Source: an uncultured Eubacteriales bacterium
Lineage (GTDB): Bacteria; Bacillota; Clostridia; Oscillospirales; Oscillospiraceae
Length of the DNA: 64,000 bases
Assembly: GCA_900314485.1 (NCBI GenBank)
Contig: OMVL01000003.1
Location: 33,149-97,148, forward strand
Reading direction: 5' to 3'
Made by a program: the position numbers and the translations under genes. The notes beneath the pieces are model-generated. The model had not been told where the DNA came from. It ran no database searches and saw only the letters and a program-made list of their open reading frames with translations. This document shows, piece after piece, positions 8,195 to 16,289 of this stretch (the stretch's first letter is position 1; every line of letters begins with the position of its first letter).

Positions 8195-8941
8195 ATGGCA
8201 AGTGAGTATTTAAAGTGGAAGTACCGGGACGTAAAGCCGGATGAACCCATCCGGCTCACCCGGAAAGAAAAGGCGCTGAACTGGTGGCACTATCACAAGT
8301 GGTATGTGCTGCTGGGCATCCTGCTGCTGGGCATTGTGGGCAGTCTGGTGAAAAGCGCCCTGCATATCGGTGAGATCCGGCCGGATTACCAGTTCGCCTA
8401 TGTGGGCAGCGATCCTCTCCCTGCCGATACGGTCGCTGCGCTGGAGTCCGCTCTGGCTGAATACGGCGAGGACTGCAATGGAGACGGGAGCGTCATCGTC
8501 CGCCTGAACCAGTACACCGGGACAGGAAATTTGCAGACAGACAACAGTGACACAGCCTACTACGCCTATGCGTCGAACGTTACCCTCATGGCAGATCTGG
8601 AGGACTGTGAGAGCTACTTCTTTATTTTACAGAAATATGAAACGTTTCAGGCAAATTATGCCATTCTGCGGCATCTAGACGGCACGATGCCTGAGGACGG
8701 TCTGGCGAGGGACGAAAGGCCGATTGCCCTGCAGTGGTCGGATTGCCCGGTGCTGGCAGGGCTGGAGCTGGGCGCTTATTCCGAATCCGTAGGAGATCAG
8801 GAAATTTCAGGCGACAGTCAGGAGCTGCTGTCCGGCCTTTATTTCGCACGGCGGGGCTTTTGGACGGACAAGACGGCAGACAACGCAGAGGGCTGCGACG
8901 CCCTTTGGGATGAGCTGACGAGAGGAGCTGTTTTAAAATGA
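8195..8941 (+). CDS. Unrecognised single-pass membrane protein
   Basis: 248 residues; function not recognised. After about 30 charged cytoplasmic residues there is one strong membrane helix (WYVLLGILLLGIVGSLV), then a large outside domain rich in Asp, Glu and Tyr. The start at 8195 follows GAGGCGCAGG and lies 8 nt after the repressor gene's stop. The gene overlaps the following lipoprotein gene by 4 nt (ATGA), so the two products are probably made together and may meet at the outer face of the membrane. Confidence 0.7.
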   Translation: MASEYLKWKYRDVKPDEPIRLTRKEKALNWWHYHKWYVLLGILLLGIVGSLVKSALHIGEIRPDYQFAYVGSDPLPADTVAALESALAEYGEDCNGDGSVIVRLNQYTGTGNLQTDNSDTAYYAYASNVTLMADLEDCESYFFILQKYETFQANYAILRHLDGTMPEDGLARDERPIALQWSDCPVLAGLELGAYSESVGDQEISGDSQELLSGLYFARRGFWTDKTADNAEGCDALWDELTRGAVLK

Positions 8942-9540
8942 AGAAGTTGGTTGCACTTGTGCTAACCCTCTGTGCGATGCTGACCCTGACCGGCTGTTCC
9001 GGAAAATACCCGGAGCGGGCGGCGGACGGGAGCGCATGGAACAGAGACTGGACGATTCTTGGCACTGTCCTCGGGGTAGAGGAGCCGGGCAACGGTCTGA
9101 CGCTTTCGGAAAATCCGGTGGTACTCACGGGGGACGATACCCACTATGCCACGTGGACCATCGGCGAAGCCGCAGCGTATACCAACGAGGACGGCAAAGA
9201 GACGGAGCTTTATGACGCCCAGCTCTATCTGCTCCTCTACGGCTGCGCCGATGAAGCCGGCGCCGATGAAGCCGTCGCTGACTGGATCGAGCGGGAGCAG
9301 GAGGTCTACCAAATTACGGATGTGGTCTCGGAGAACTGTAACGGGCAGGCATACACCGTGCTGCTCTACGAGGTGGTTTCCGATACGAATCCCTACGCCC
9401 GGGGCGCAGTTGCCTTTGGCGTTTACGAAAACTATGCCGTCAGCGCTGAATTGACCTGCGTGGACAGCTTTACCGGCGACGCCCACGAGATTCTGACTGT
9501 TTTTCTCAACGGCTGTCATTACAGCGCAGAGCTGAACTGA
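8938..9540 (+). CDS. Unrecognised small lipoprotein
   Basis: 200 residues with a lipoprotein signal (MKKLVALVLTLCAMLTL, then lipobox LTGC at Cys20). The mature part is acidic and contains GEAAAYTNEDGKETELYDAQLYLLL and later strand-like segments, suggesting a compact beta-rich surface domain. I do not recognise a family. It overlaps the previous gene by 4 nt and is followed after 12 nt, with an AGGAGGGAA site, by a multi-pass membrane protein gene. Confidence 0.7.
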   Translation: MKKLVALVLTLCAMLTLTGCSGKYPERAADGSAWNRDWTILGTVLGVEEPGNGLTLSENPVVLTGDDTHYATWTIGEAAAYTNEDGKETELYDAQLYLLLYGCADEAGADEAVADWIEREQEVYQITDVVSENCNGQAYTVLLYEVVSDTNPYARGAVAFGVYENYAVSAELTCVDSFTGDAHEILTVFLNGCHYSAELN

Positions 9541-9552
9541 GGAGGGAACAGC

Positions 9553-10335
9553 ATGGGACTGTTTACGCCGAAAGAGCTGGAATACGATCCCAGCGTCCGT
9601 CAGACCGGTTTTAACCGCTACAAGCAGCTGATCTCCCTTTATGGGGCGGACTGGTTCAAAATCAACCTGTTTACTGTTCTTGGGGCGTTGCCTCTTGCCA
9701 CCGGCATTGCCTTTGGCGTCATGTCATCCAGCGTTCTGGTGCTCATCCCCGTATCCTTGCTGGGCGGCGCTGTCTTTGGCCCCTTTTTGGCAGGACTGTT
9801 TGACGCCATCCTGCGTGGTATGCGGGACGATCCCGGCAACTGGTGGGAGAATTACAAGAAAAGCTGGAAACAGAACTGGAAGGGCAGCCTGATCCCCGGC
9901 GCACTTACCGGATTGATTGTGGGTATGCATCTCTTCATGGGCTTTCTGCTCTACTGGTCACAGGTGTTCCCCGGCTGGGGAACGGTGGCGCTGTACTTGT
10001 TTTCCGGTATTCTGTTTTTCATTGTGACCGTGCTGTATTGGCCTCAGCTGGTGCTGTTTGACCTGAAAACTGGGGATAAGTTCCGCAATCTGATCCTGTT
10101 TGCGTCCAAATATCTTTGGAAGGTGCTGGGGACAGCGGTACTGCAGCTGCTCTGGTGGGGACTGACTGTCCTCTTCGCTCCGTGGACCCTGTTCCTTGTC
10201 CCTTTTCTGGGCTTCTGGTTCATTCTGTTTGTCAGCCTGTTGCGCATTTACGACCAGCTGAATCAGGAGTTGCACATTGAGGAGTTGTTCTACCCAGACC
10301 GAGCCAAGGATTTGACGGATGAGGAGGAGTGGTAA
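9553..10335 (+). CDS. Multi-pass membrane protein, YesL/DUF624-like
   Basis: 260 residues with about five membrane helices (around residues 40-60, 65-90, 120-145, 150-175 and 195-230). The pattern of helices with the segment GPFLAGLFDAILRGMRDDPGNWWENYKKSWKQN is reminiscent of the YesL/DUF624 family, often found beside sugar uptake and regulator genes in Firmicutes, with no established biochemical role. Start follows AGGAGGGAACAGC. The stop TAA shares its last A with the next ATG (TAATG). Confidence 0.65.
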   Translation: MGLFTPKELEYDPSVRQTGFNRYKQLISLYGADWFKINLFTVLGALPLATGIAFGVMSSSVLVLIPVSLLGGAVFGPFLAGLFDAILRGMRDDPGNWWENYKKSWKQNWKGSLIPGALTGLIVGMHLFMGFLLYWSQVFPGWGTVALYLFSGILFFIVTVLYWPQLVLFDLKTGDKFRNLILFASKYLWKVLGTAVLQLLWWGLTVLFAPWTLFLVPFLGFWFILFVSLLRIYDQLNQELHIEELFYPDRAKDLTDEEEW

Positions 10336-10853
10336 TGGAACCGGTCGCTGTATGCCATACCACCATCACCCCGAAGTTGTTTCGGGAAAGCCATGCTGTG
10401 GTCTTTGACCGGAAAAAGCAGAGGACCCTGTTGCTCTGCGGCATTGTGTTTGCCGCCTTCGGTCTGGCCTTTCTGCTGGTGCAGTATTTGCTAAACCGCG
10501 TGATCGTTCTGGGCGGGCCGGTGCTGGTTATGGGACTGTTTGTCGTCGGCTGGTCTTTTGTGCTACCCCATTCGGAGTGCAGACGGAAGTATAAGATCAT
10601 GTGCCAGAAAAACGGCGGCACTCCGGTGGAACGTAGGGTAACGTTTTATGAGAACGGACTCACCGTCGCCTCCAAAGGTGAGGTGCTGGCAGATATTGAC
10701 TATGCGGAGATCAAGGAGCGGAAAGAGACGGAGCATCTGATTGTGCTGATCTGTGAGGATCGTACCGGGGTACTGGTGGAGAAGGCGGCGCTCTCCGAAG
10801 ATGAATGGGAGAAGGCTCGCATGTTGATCGATCAGCAGGCTTCAGCAATATGA
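10335..10853 (+). CDS. Small membrane protein with YcxB-like C-terminal domain
   Basis: 172 residues. Two adjacent membrane helices (LLLCGIVFAAFGLAFLLVQYLL and VIVLGGPVLVMGLFVVGWSFV) precede a soluble domain containing VTFYENGLTVASKGEVLADIDYAEI, the layout of YcxB-like proteins. The ATG at 10335 overlaps the previous stop by one base and has GAGGAG upstream; a GTG two codons earlier is possible. Last gene of the run; function unknown. Confidence 0.6.
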   Translation: MEPVAVCHTTITPKLFRESHAVVFDRKKQRTLLLCGIVFAAFGLAFLLVQYLLNRVIVLGGPVLVMGLFVVGWSFVLPHSECRRKYKIMCQKNGGTPVERRVTFYENGLTVASKGEVLADIDYAEIKERKETEHLIVLICEDRTGVLVEKAALSEDEWEKARMLIDQQASAI

Positions 10854-10942
10854 ATAAGGAGATTCGAGAAATAATTCCTGTGCTTACTACGCTGTGCCGG
10901 GGAGAACAGGATAAACAGAAGAGTAGAGGCTGAAAGAAAAAG

Positions 10943-10999
10943 CCTCCTATGGTAAGCTGATGCAGGCGTCGAAAGCCAAAATCAAAATACCATAGGAGG
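10943..10999. repeat. 12-bp inverted repeat within a 340-bp gap, possible mobile-element trace
   Basis: CCTCCTATGGTA (10943-10954) is repeated in inverse at 10988-10999, around a 33-nt loop. An ATG with the AGGAGG of the right arm upstream opens a short frame at 11008 that resembles no known protein. The rest of 10854-11192 holds only this repeat and the terminator at 11085-11120. It may be the edge of a decayed insertion sequence, but no transposase is visible. Confidence 0.35.
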
Positions 11000-11084
11000 T
11001 ATCCCAAATGGGCGAGAGTCGTTTATCACAAGTCTCGTGTCAGCAGCGGCACACAGGCAAATTCAGCGGCAATAGAACAGAGAA

Positions 11085-11120
11085 AGAGCCAGCCAACCCC
11101 TTTCGGGGCCAACTGGCTCT
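11085..11120 (-). terminator. Intrinsic terminator of the yeiH transcript
   Basis: On the minus strand a 16-bp stem (AGAGCCAG, four G-U pairs, then CCCC) closes a GAAA tetraloop and is followed by TTTCTCTGTTCT. It lies about 70 nt past the last gene of the minus-strand pair. Confidence 0.75.
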
Positions 11121-11192
11121 CTTCGTTCACCGGGCGCTATCTTGCAATGCGCCTTTGTGTCAGAGACGGAATGACGAACGAAGGCGTTCGGC

Positions 11193-11528
11193 TCATTCCT
11201 CAGAGGGAGTGCCGCTCTTGAATTTCCGGTCTGCCCATACCCACAGGCGGTACATGAGCCAGCCCCAGATCAGGAACAGGGCGATGATCACCCACATCGG
11301 AGTCTCGGAGGTGTAGGCATTGCTGTTGACAAAGCGCTGGAAGGCGGGAATGTCCGCATAATAGTAAGCGCCGGCGCCAAAATCCAGACTGTCGATCAGC
11401 CCAAGACCGTTTGCCATAATATAGATCGCAGTCACGACGGACACGATCAGGATCAGCAGGGAAATGACGCTGCCGATCTTCCACTTTTTGACTGCCTTAT
11501 GGGGAGCAGCTTGACGTTCTGCACTCAT
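11193..11528 (-). CDS. Small two-helix membrane protein downstream of YeiH
   Basis: 111 residues with two predicted membrane helices (IGSVISLLILIVSVVTAIYIM and MWVIIALFLIWGWLMYRLWVW) and a short basic tail. The start at 11528 (MSAERQ) is preferred over an in-frame upstream codon. It lies 12 nt after the yeiH-like gene and is co-transcribed with it, so it may be a small accessory subunit of that transporter. Family not recognised. Confidence 0.65.
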   Translation of the reverse strand: MSAERQAAPHKAVKKWKIGSVISLLILIVSVVTAIYIMANGLGLIDSLDFGAGAYYYADIPAFQRFVNSNAYTSETPMWVIIALFLIWGWLMYRLWVWADRKFKSGTPSEE

Positions 11529-11540
11529 GGGAGAAAGCAA

Positions 11541-12908
11541 TTACGCTGCCAGGTTGGGCAGGGGGAAGAACTTGCCGGAGAGCAGGAGGTAGACAGCCAG
11601 GAAAGTCAGAACGATGTTGAACAGCTGGCCGACCACATACAGCGCCAGAGGCTTACCGCCCTGCAGCTGGTCCTTGATCTCGCGGAAGTTGGTGTCCAGA
11701 CCGATGCTGGTAAAGGCCAGCACGAAGGCCCAGTTCTTGTACTGATCCAGCACAGAGTTAATGGAGGAGACAGCCTCTTTACCGGCTGCGGGCAGAACGA
11801 TGAAGGAGGCGATCAGGCTGGCAGCGAAGAAACCCAGAATGAACTTGGGCAGACGGTACCAGATCTCAGCGGCAGTGACCTTGTTCTCGCTGCCGGGCTT
11901 CTTCTCCACACGGGTGGTAAAGAACACGGCCACGGCGAAAGCAATGAAGCCGATCAGAATGTTCTGAATAGACTTGACCAGAACGGCGACAGTCTGTGCG
12001 GTCTCGCCCAGAGCGGTGCCAGCCACGGTGACTGCGCCGGTGGAGTCAATGGTGCCGCCAATCAGCGCACCGCCCATCAGTTCGCCCAAGCCGATTGCAC
12101 GGATAATAAGCGGCTCAAAGACCATCATCAGAACGGTGAACAGAATGGAGATAGAAACGGACAGAGACAGATCGGTTTTCTTTGCCTTGGAGGCGGCGCC
12201 GGCAGCAATGGCTGCGCTGGTGCCGCAGACGCTGGTGGCGGTGGACAGGGTGATAATCAGCGGCTTGTTGTCGATCTTCAGCACACGGGTGCCGAAGAAC
12301 CACATAAAGATGATGACAATGGGGGTGACGATCCAGGCAATCCCCAGACCGTACAGGCCGAAGTTAATGATGTTGGAAAACAGCACAGAGAAACCCATGA
12401 TGACCAGACCGGCCTTGATGTAATACTCGGTCTGAACGGCGGGCTTCAGCCAGTCGGGAACGCCAACAGTGTTGGAGATGATCAGGCCAACGGCAATGGC
12501 AAAGAAAGCCCACTCCAGATAGCGGTTAAAGGTGTACTCGGCGCTGATAAACCGGACGAGAATGGCCAGGACAAACAGCACAGCAAAGGCAGGCACATAC
12601 TTTTTGGCCGCAGTGCCCTTGAGCGCGTTGCCGGCAGTAAATAGCACACCCAGCACTACAAAGGACAGGATCAGCTTGCCCAGCAGGCCGAGAGAGAACT
12701 GATCCAGGGGGCTGACGCCGTTGCCCCAGGTGGAGAACTTGGCAGCGCTGAAGTCAAAGGCACCGGTCAGCACGCCAATGGCGCCGATGATAATGACGAT
12801 GAAGCCGATCCAGACGGCCTGCCAGTCATCCTGCTTGTAAAGGTCGCTCCACTTAAATTTTTCTGTGGTTACCAGCTCTTCGCCGGCAGTATTTGTTTTC
12901 TCACTCAT
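11541..12908 (-). CDS. yeiH: YeiH-family putative sulfur oxyanion exporter
   Basis: 455 residues with about ten to eleven membrane helices; belongs to the YeiH (UPF0324, 'putative sulfate exporter') family. Segments typical of it are visible, including TATSVCGTSAAIAAGAA in the middle and the inner repeat GGALIGGTIDSTGAVTVAG. It is longer than most members through an N-terminal extension of about 60 residues. GAGGAG lies 8 nt before the ATG at 12908. It is preceded by a ~340-nt leader holding a Cys-rich short frame and a hairpin with a T run. With siroheme and sulfite reductase genes close by, handling sulfite or a related anion is likely, but the transported ion is inferred. Confidence 0.8.
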   Translation of the reverse strand: MSEKTNTAGEELVTTEKFKWSDLYKQDDWQAVWIGFIVIIIGAIGVLTGAFDFSAAKFSTWGNGVSPLDQFSLGLLGKLILSFVVLGVLFTAGNALKGTAAKKYVPAFAVLFVLAILVRFISAEYTFNRYLEWAFFAIAVGLIISNTVGVPDWLKPAVQTEYYIKAGLVIMGFSVLFSNIINFGLYGLGIAWIVTPIVIIFMWFFGTRVLKIDNKPLIITLSTATSVCGTSAAIAAGAASKAKKTDLSLSVSISILFTVLMMVFEPLIIRAIGLGELMGGALIGGTIDSTGAVTVAGTALGETAQTVAVLVKSIQNILIGFIAFAVAVFFTTRVEKKPGSENKVTAAEIWYRLPKFILGFFAASLIASFIVLPAAGKEAVSSINSVLDQYKNWAFVLAFTSIGLDTNFREIKDQLQGGKPLALYVVGQLFNIVLTFLAVYLLLSGKFFPLPNLAA

Positions 12909-13024
12909 GACTTTCACTCCTCAATTCTACAATACGATTTGGTCTGCCTCAGGCTTGCGTACGCATACATTCCATCCGGACAGGCCTGTGAGCGGAATTC
13001 AACCTGCTCCGCACCCGCCGTTGG

Positions 13025-13053
13025 GCACAAAAAAACAGGAGTTGATGCACTCC
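13025..13053 (-). terminator. Candidate attenuator hairpin in the yeiH leader
   Basis: Minus-strand RNA reads GGAGU (13053-13049), a 6-nt loop, ACUCC (13042-13038), then UG and seven U's (13035-13029). The 5-bp stem is short for a terminator. The U run plus GUGC (13033-13025) is also a perfect 9-nt complement to 13105-13097, inside the Cys-rich leader frame, so two alternative foldings exist. Confidence 0.45.
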
Positions 13054-13084
13054 CAAACGTAAGCATATGGTACCGTGAATTCCT

Positions 13085-13201
13085 TTAAAACAGGCATTTT
13101 TGTGCACAGCAAAAACACCCGACCATATCTTGCGCTCGGGAGTAAAGCATTCGTCCACATCGAAAGTTGCTGCGCAGCAGTCTCGGCAAAAGTGTCTGCA
13201 T
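13085..13201 (-). CDS. Cys-rich 38-residue candidate leader peptide of yeiH
   Basis: ATG at 13201 lies 8 nt after AAAGGAG and about 46 nt after the predicted transcription start. The 38-residue product has five Cys, four of them in the last ten residues (GCFCCAQKCLF). It ends about 30 nt before a hairpin with a U run and about 180 nt before the yeiH start. Size, position and clustered codons are those of an attenuation leader sensing Cys-tRNA. A second frame starting 8 nt upstream (13209) is also open for 86 codons but has no ribosome spacing. Confidence 0.45.
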   Translation of the reverse strand: MQTLLPRLLRSNFRCGRMLYSRAQDMVGCFCCAQKCLF

Positions 13202-13253
13202 AATCGCATCTCCTTTAATTTTAATAACCTACTTGACCAGCAGGTATATGTGA

Positions 13254-13282
13254 ATTATAATATAACATGAAGTGAGCGTCAA
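13254..13282 (-). promoter_or_regulatory. Predicted sigma-A promoter of yeiH
   Basis: Minus strand: TTGACG (13282-13277), 17-nt spacer, TATAAT (13259-13254). The start near 13247 leaves a ~340-nt untranslated leader before the yeiH ATG, unusually long for a simple gene. Confidence 0.7.
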
Positions 13283-13392
13283 TAGCAGGATCCACATTTC
13301 AAAATGAAGCCGGAGAAAACAAAATTCTTCCGGCGTTGGCATAAGGGTCAGTTGGAAAGTGACGGACTGAATTTGAGAATGAAGAGATCGCA

Positions 13393-13421
13393 TTGACATA
13401 TCACCGGCTTTTGGATATACA
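13393..13421 (+). promoter_or_regulatory. Predicted promoter of the iron-type ABC and siroheme genes
   Basis: TTGACA (13393-13398), 17-nt spacer, TATACA (13416-13421), about 80 nt before the binding-protein ATG. A GCCGGA...TCCGGC inverted repeat lies upstream at about 13310-13337. I see no clear Fur box. Confidence 0.55.
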
Positions 13422-13502
13422 ATAAGCGTTTACATACAACTTCATCTGCATCTCCGGTTGCCGGTGAAAGCGGATAGATGCCGGAAAAGAGGGGGTCTCT
13501 CT

Positions 13503-14528
13503 ATGAAAAAGAGTATATGTCTTGCCGCGGTCATGGCCATGCTGATGCTGCTTGCGTCCTGTAAAGCAGTATCAGATACATCGGCAGAAGCGTCTGTTTC
13601 CGCAGCGCCTGCTGCGCAGGAAAACAGTGTATCCGGGCAATCGGATGTGCCGGAACAGACGGAGGACGAGTTTGTCACCGTGACGGATGACCTGGACCGG
13701 GAGGTGACAGTCCAAAAGCACCCCCAGCGGGTGGCAACGCTCATTGGCAGCTTTGCCGATATATGGAGCCTTGCCGGCGGTGCGGACAGCATTGTCGCAA
13801 CCGCTGACGACACCTGGACCTCCTTTGACTTGGAACTGGGAGAGGATGTTGTGAATCTGGGGGGAGTTAAGGAGATTCGCCTGGAGCAGCTGCTGGCTTC
13901 AGAGCCGGAGCTGATCATTGCCAGCACCAACACCTCCATTGACGTGGAGCTGCTGCCCACCTTTGAGGAACTGGGCTATACCGTCCTTTATTTTGAGGTT
14001 GACAGCTTTGAGGAGTATCTCCACATGCTGGACATCTGCACTCAAATTACCGGCGAGGAGGAGAATTACACCCTATACGGCAGCGATGTTCAGACTCAGG
14101 TGGACGCCGCCATTGCCCTGCAGGACGGCAGCGAGCCGTCTGTTCTCTATATCCGTGCCTCCGGCTCCAGCGTCAAGGTAAAGGGCAGCGAGGGCAACGT
14201 GCTGGGCGAGATGCTTGCCGCACTGGGCTGCCGGAACATTGCCGATGAAGACGAGTCTCTGCTGGAGGACCTGAGCATTGAGGCGATTCTGGCAGAGGAT
14301 CCTGACTACATCTTTATCGTCTGCCAGGGCTCTGACCCGACAGACGCCGAGGCACTTCTGGATGAAACACTTCTGTCCAACCCCGCCTGGGCAACGCTGC
14401 GGGCCGTGGAAGAGGGCAGATGCTATGTGATGGAGCACAGACTCTACAACCTGAAACCGAACGATCAGTGGGGAACAGCCTATGAAAAGCTTGCCCGGAT
14501 TCTCTATGGAGAGCAGACAACGGAATAA
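13503..14528 (+). CDS. Iron/cobalamin-type ABC transporter substrate-binding lipoprotein
   Basis: 341 residues: lipoprotein signal with lipobox LLASC, an acidic linker, then a periplasmic-binding domain of the BtuF/FhuD type (VTDDLDREVTVQKHPQRVATL near the start, LGGVKEIRLEQLLASEPELII, and a C-terminal lobe ending in LARILYGEQ). Such proteins capture ferric siderophores, haem or cobalamin. The ATG at 13503 follows AGAGGGGG. The gene overlaps the permease gene by 23 nt. Being just ahead of siroheme synthesis genes, an iron or tetrapyrrole ligand is likely; the exact ligand cannot be read from sequence. Confidence 0.85.
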   Translation: MKKSICLAAVMAMLMLLASCKAVSDTSAEASVSAAPAAQENSVSGQSDVPEQTEDEFVTVTDDLDREVTVQKHPQRVATLIGSFADIWSLAGGADSIVATADDTWTSFDLELGEDVVNLGGVKEIRLEQLLASEPELIIASTNTSIDVELLPTFEELGYTVLYFEVDSFEEYLHMLDICTQITGEEENYTLYGSDVQTQVDAAIALQDGSEPSVLYIRASGSSVKVKGSEGNVLGEMLAALGCRNIADEDESLLEDLSIEAILAEDPDYIFIVCQGSDPTDAEALLDETLLSNPAWATLRAVEEGRCYVMEHRLYNLKPNDQWGTAYEKLARILYGEQTTE

Positions 14529-15516
14529 AAAGCGGGTAAGGATCAGCGCCGCTCTGTTTGCCGCCGTGCTTGTCGCGGCGGCTATGAGTATTTGCCTGGG
14601 ACCGGTGACATTGCCCCTCAGCCAGATTGGGCCGGTGCTGCTGAGACAGGATACGGAGAGCGTTGCCGCCCGGATTGTGCTCTTTTCCCGTCTGCCCCGC
14701 ACCTGGGGCACTCTGCTGGCGGGGGCGGCGCTGGCGGTGTCCGGCGCAGTCATTCAGAGCGTGCTGGAAAACCCGTTGGCCGCCCCGAATGTCATCGGTG
14801 TCAATACCGGTGCAGGGCTGGCGGTGGCTGTCTGCTGCGCTATTGTGCCCGGCGCATTGTGGCTGACGCCCGTTGCAGCCTTCGTGGGCGCGCTGGCGGG
14901 CGTGCTGCTGGTGCTGCTCATCGGAGAGCGGACGGGCGCCTCCCGACTGACGCTGGTGCTGGCGGGAATTGCCGTCTCTGCTGTCTTCTCCGGGGCGGTG
15001 GATCTCATCCTCACCTTTGTTCCCGAAGCCCTGAGCGCCTACTCCGACTTTCGCATCGGCGGCTTTTCCGGCATTACGATGCGAAAGGTGGCCCCGGCTG
15101 CCGCAGTCATCGGCGCTGCGTTTGTGACGGCCCTCTCCTTATCGCCCCAGATGGAAGTGCTGGCCCTTGGGGCGGATACCGCCCACAGCCTTGGCCTTCG
15201 GGTGCGGCCTGTGAGAGTGGCATTGCTCTGCGCCGCAGCAGCCCTTGCCGGGGCAGCGGTCAGCATGGCGGGACTGCTGGGCTTTGTGGGACTCATCGTT
15301 CCCCATGCCGCCCGAAAGGCGGCGGGAGGAGAGAGCCTGCCGCTGCTGGTCTATTCCGCCCTTGGGGGCGCCGCCTTTGTGACGCTTTGCGACCTCTTGG
15401 CCCGGACGGTCTTCGCACCCTATGAGCTGCCGGTAGGCGTGGTGCTGTCCTTTTTGGGCGGACCGTTCTTCCTCTGGCTCATCCTGCGGCAGAAGGGAGG
15501 ACACAGAGGTGCTTGA
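14506..15516 (+). CDS. FecCD-family ABC permease for iron/cobalamin uptake
   Basis: 336 residues with about ten membrane helices typical of the FecCD/BtuC family, including the conserved LPRTWGTLLAGAALAVSGAVIQ near the N-terminus and GLLGFVGLIVPHAARK in the loop that contacts the ATPase. The single permease would act as a homodimer. Start at 14506 (MESRQRNKK) gives an overlap with the lipoprotein gene; an in-frame ATG at 14482 is possible. The ATPase start (GTG 15509) lies inside its last codons. Confidence 0.88.
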   Translation: MESRQRNKKRVRISAALFAAVLVAAAMSICLGPVTLPLSQIGPVLLRQDTESVAARIVLFSRLPRTWGTLLAGAALAVSGAVIQSVLENPLAAPNVIGVNTGAGLAVAVCCAIVPGALWLTPVAAFVGALAGVLLVLLIGERTGASRLTLVLAGIAVSAVFSGAVDLILTFVPEALSAYSDFRIGGFSGITMRKVAPAAAVIGAAFVTALSLSPQMEVLALGADTAHSLGLRVRPVRVALLCAAAALAGAAVSMAGLLGFVGLIVPHAARKAAGGESLPLLVYSALGGAAFVTLCDLLARTVFAPYELPVGVVLSFLGGPFFLWLILRQKGGHRGA

Positions 15517-16270
15517 ACTGTCACACGTCTCTGCCGAATATTTCGGGAAAACCGCACTGCGGGAGGTCAGTCTCACCTTCCAGCCGGGCCAGGTGCTGGC
15601 CATCGTGGGGCCAAACGGAGGGGGAAAGAGCACCCTTCTGAAAACAGCCATCGGGCTTCTGCCTCCAACGACGGGAACCATTATATTGGACGGCAGTCCG
15701 CTGAAAGCGCTGAACGCAAAGCAGATCGCCCAAAAGGTGTCCTATCTGCCCCAGTCCCGCAGTGTGCCGGACATTACCGCCCGGCGCATGGTAATGCACG
15801 GCCGCTTCCCTCACATGAGCTATCCCCGGCGTTATACGGATGCCGACCGACAGATCGTGATCGAGGCGCTGAAACAGGCGGATGCACTGGAACTGGCAGA
15901 TCGATCCGTCAAGACCCTCAGCGGCGGACAGCGGCAGAAGATTTATCTCGCTATGGCGCTGGCGCAGCAAACCGGCACCATCCTCATGGACGAGCCGACC
16001 ACCTACCTGGACATTGCCCATCAGCTCCAGGTCATTGCCCTGGCCCGGAAACTGGCGGCCCAAGGCAAGGCGGTAGTGCTGGTGCTCCACGACCTGCCCA
16101 TGGCCCTGGCCGGGGCCGATCGGCTGGCCGTGCTGCACAAGGGGGCGCTGGCTGCCCTGGGTACACCGGAGGAGATCTATGCCAGCGGCATCATACCGAA
16201 AACATTTGGCGTGGCTCTGTACAGGATGCAGACGGAGAACGGATGGCAATATTACTGCTGCCCGCAATAG
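15509..16270 (+). CDS. ABC transporter ATPase for iron/cobalamin uptake
   Basis: 253 residues, FepC/BtuD type. Walker A GPNGGGKST, signature LSGGQRQKIYLAMAL, Walker B TILMDEPTTYLD and the switch His in LVLHDLPMAL are all present, so it should hydrolyse ATP. Start is GTG at 15509, overlapping the permease stop by 8 nt. It is followed after 19 nt by the siroheme dehydrogenase gene, so uptake and siroheme synthesis are probably on one message. Confidence 0.9.
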   Translation: MLELSHVSAEYFGKTALREVSLTFQPGQVLAIVGPNGGGKSTLLKTAIGLLPPTTGTIILDGSPLKALNAKQIAQKVSYLPQSRSVPDITARRMVMHGRFPHMSYPRRYTDADRQIVIEALKQADALELADRSVKTLSGGQRQKIYLAMALAQQTGTILMDEPTTYLDIAHQLQVIALARKLAAQGKAVVLVLHDLPMALAGADRLAVLHKGALAALGTPEEIYASGIIPKTFGVALYRMQTENGWQYYCCPQ

Positions 16271-16289
16271 TATAAGGAAGTGAGAGTAG

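Noticed and set aside
11008-11316. Plus-strand frame starting with MGESRLSQ after an AGGAGG
   Set aside because: It has an apparent ribosome site but runs through the terminator and the antisense of the small YeiH partner gene, and resembles no transposase or other protein.
12949-13209. 86-codon Cys-containing frame in the yeiH leader starting at 13209
   Set aside because: Its ATG immediately follows the AGGAG with no spacing and the frame runs through the hairpin and U run; the 38-codon frame at 13201 has proper spacing.
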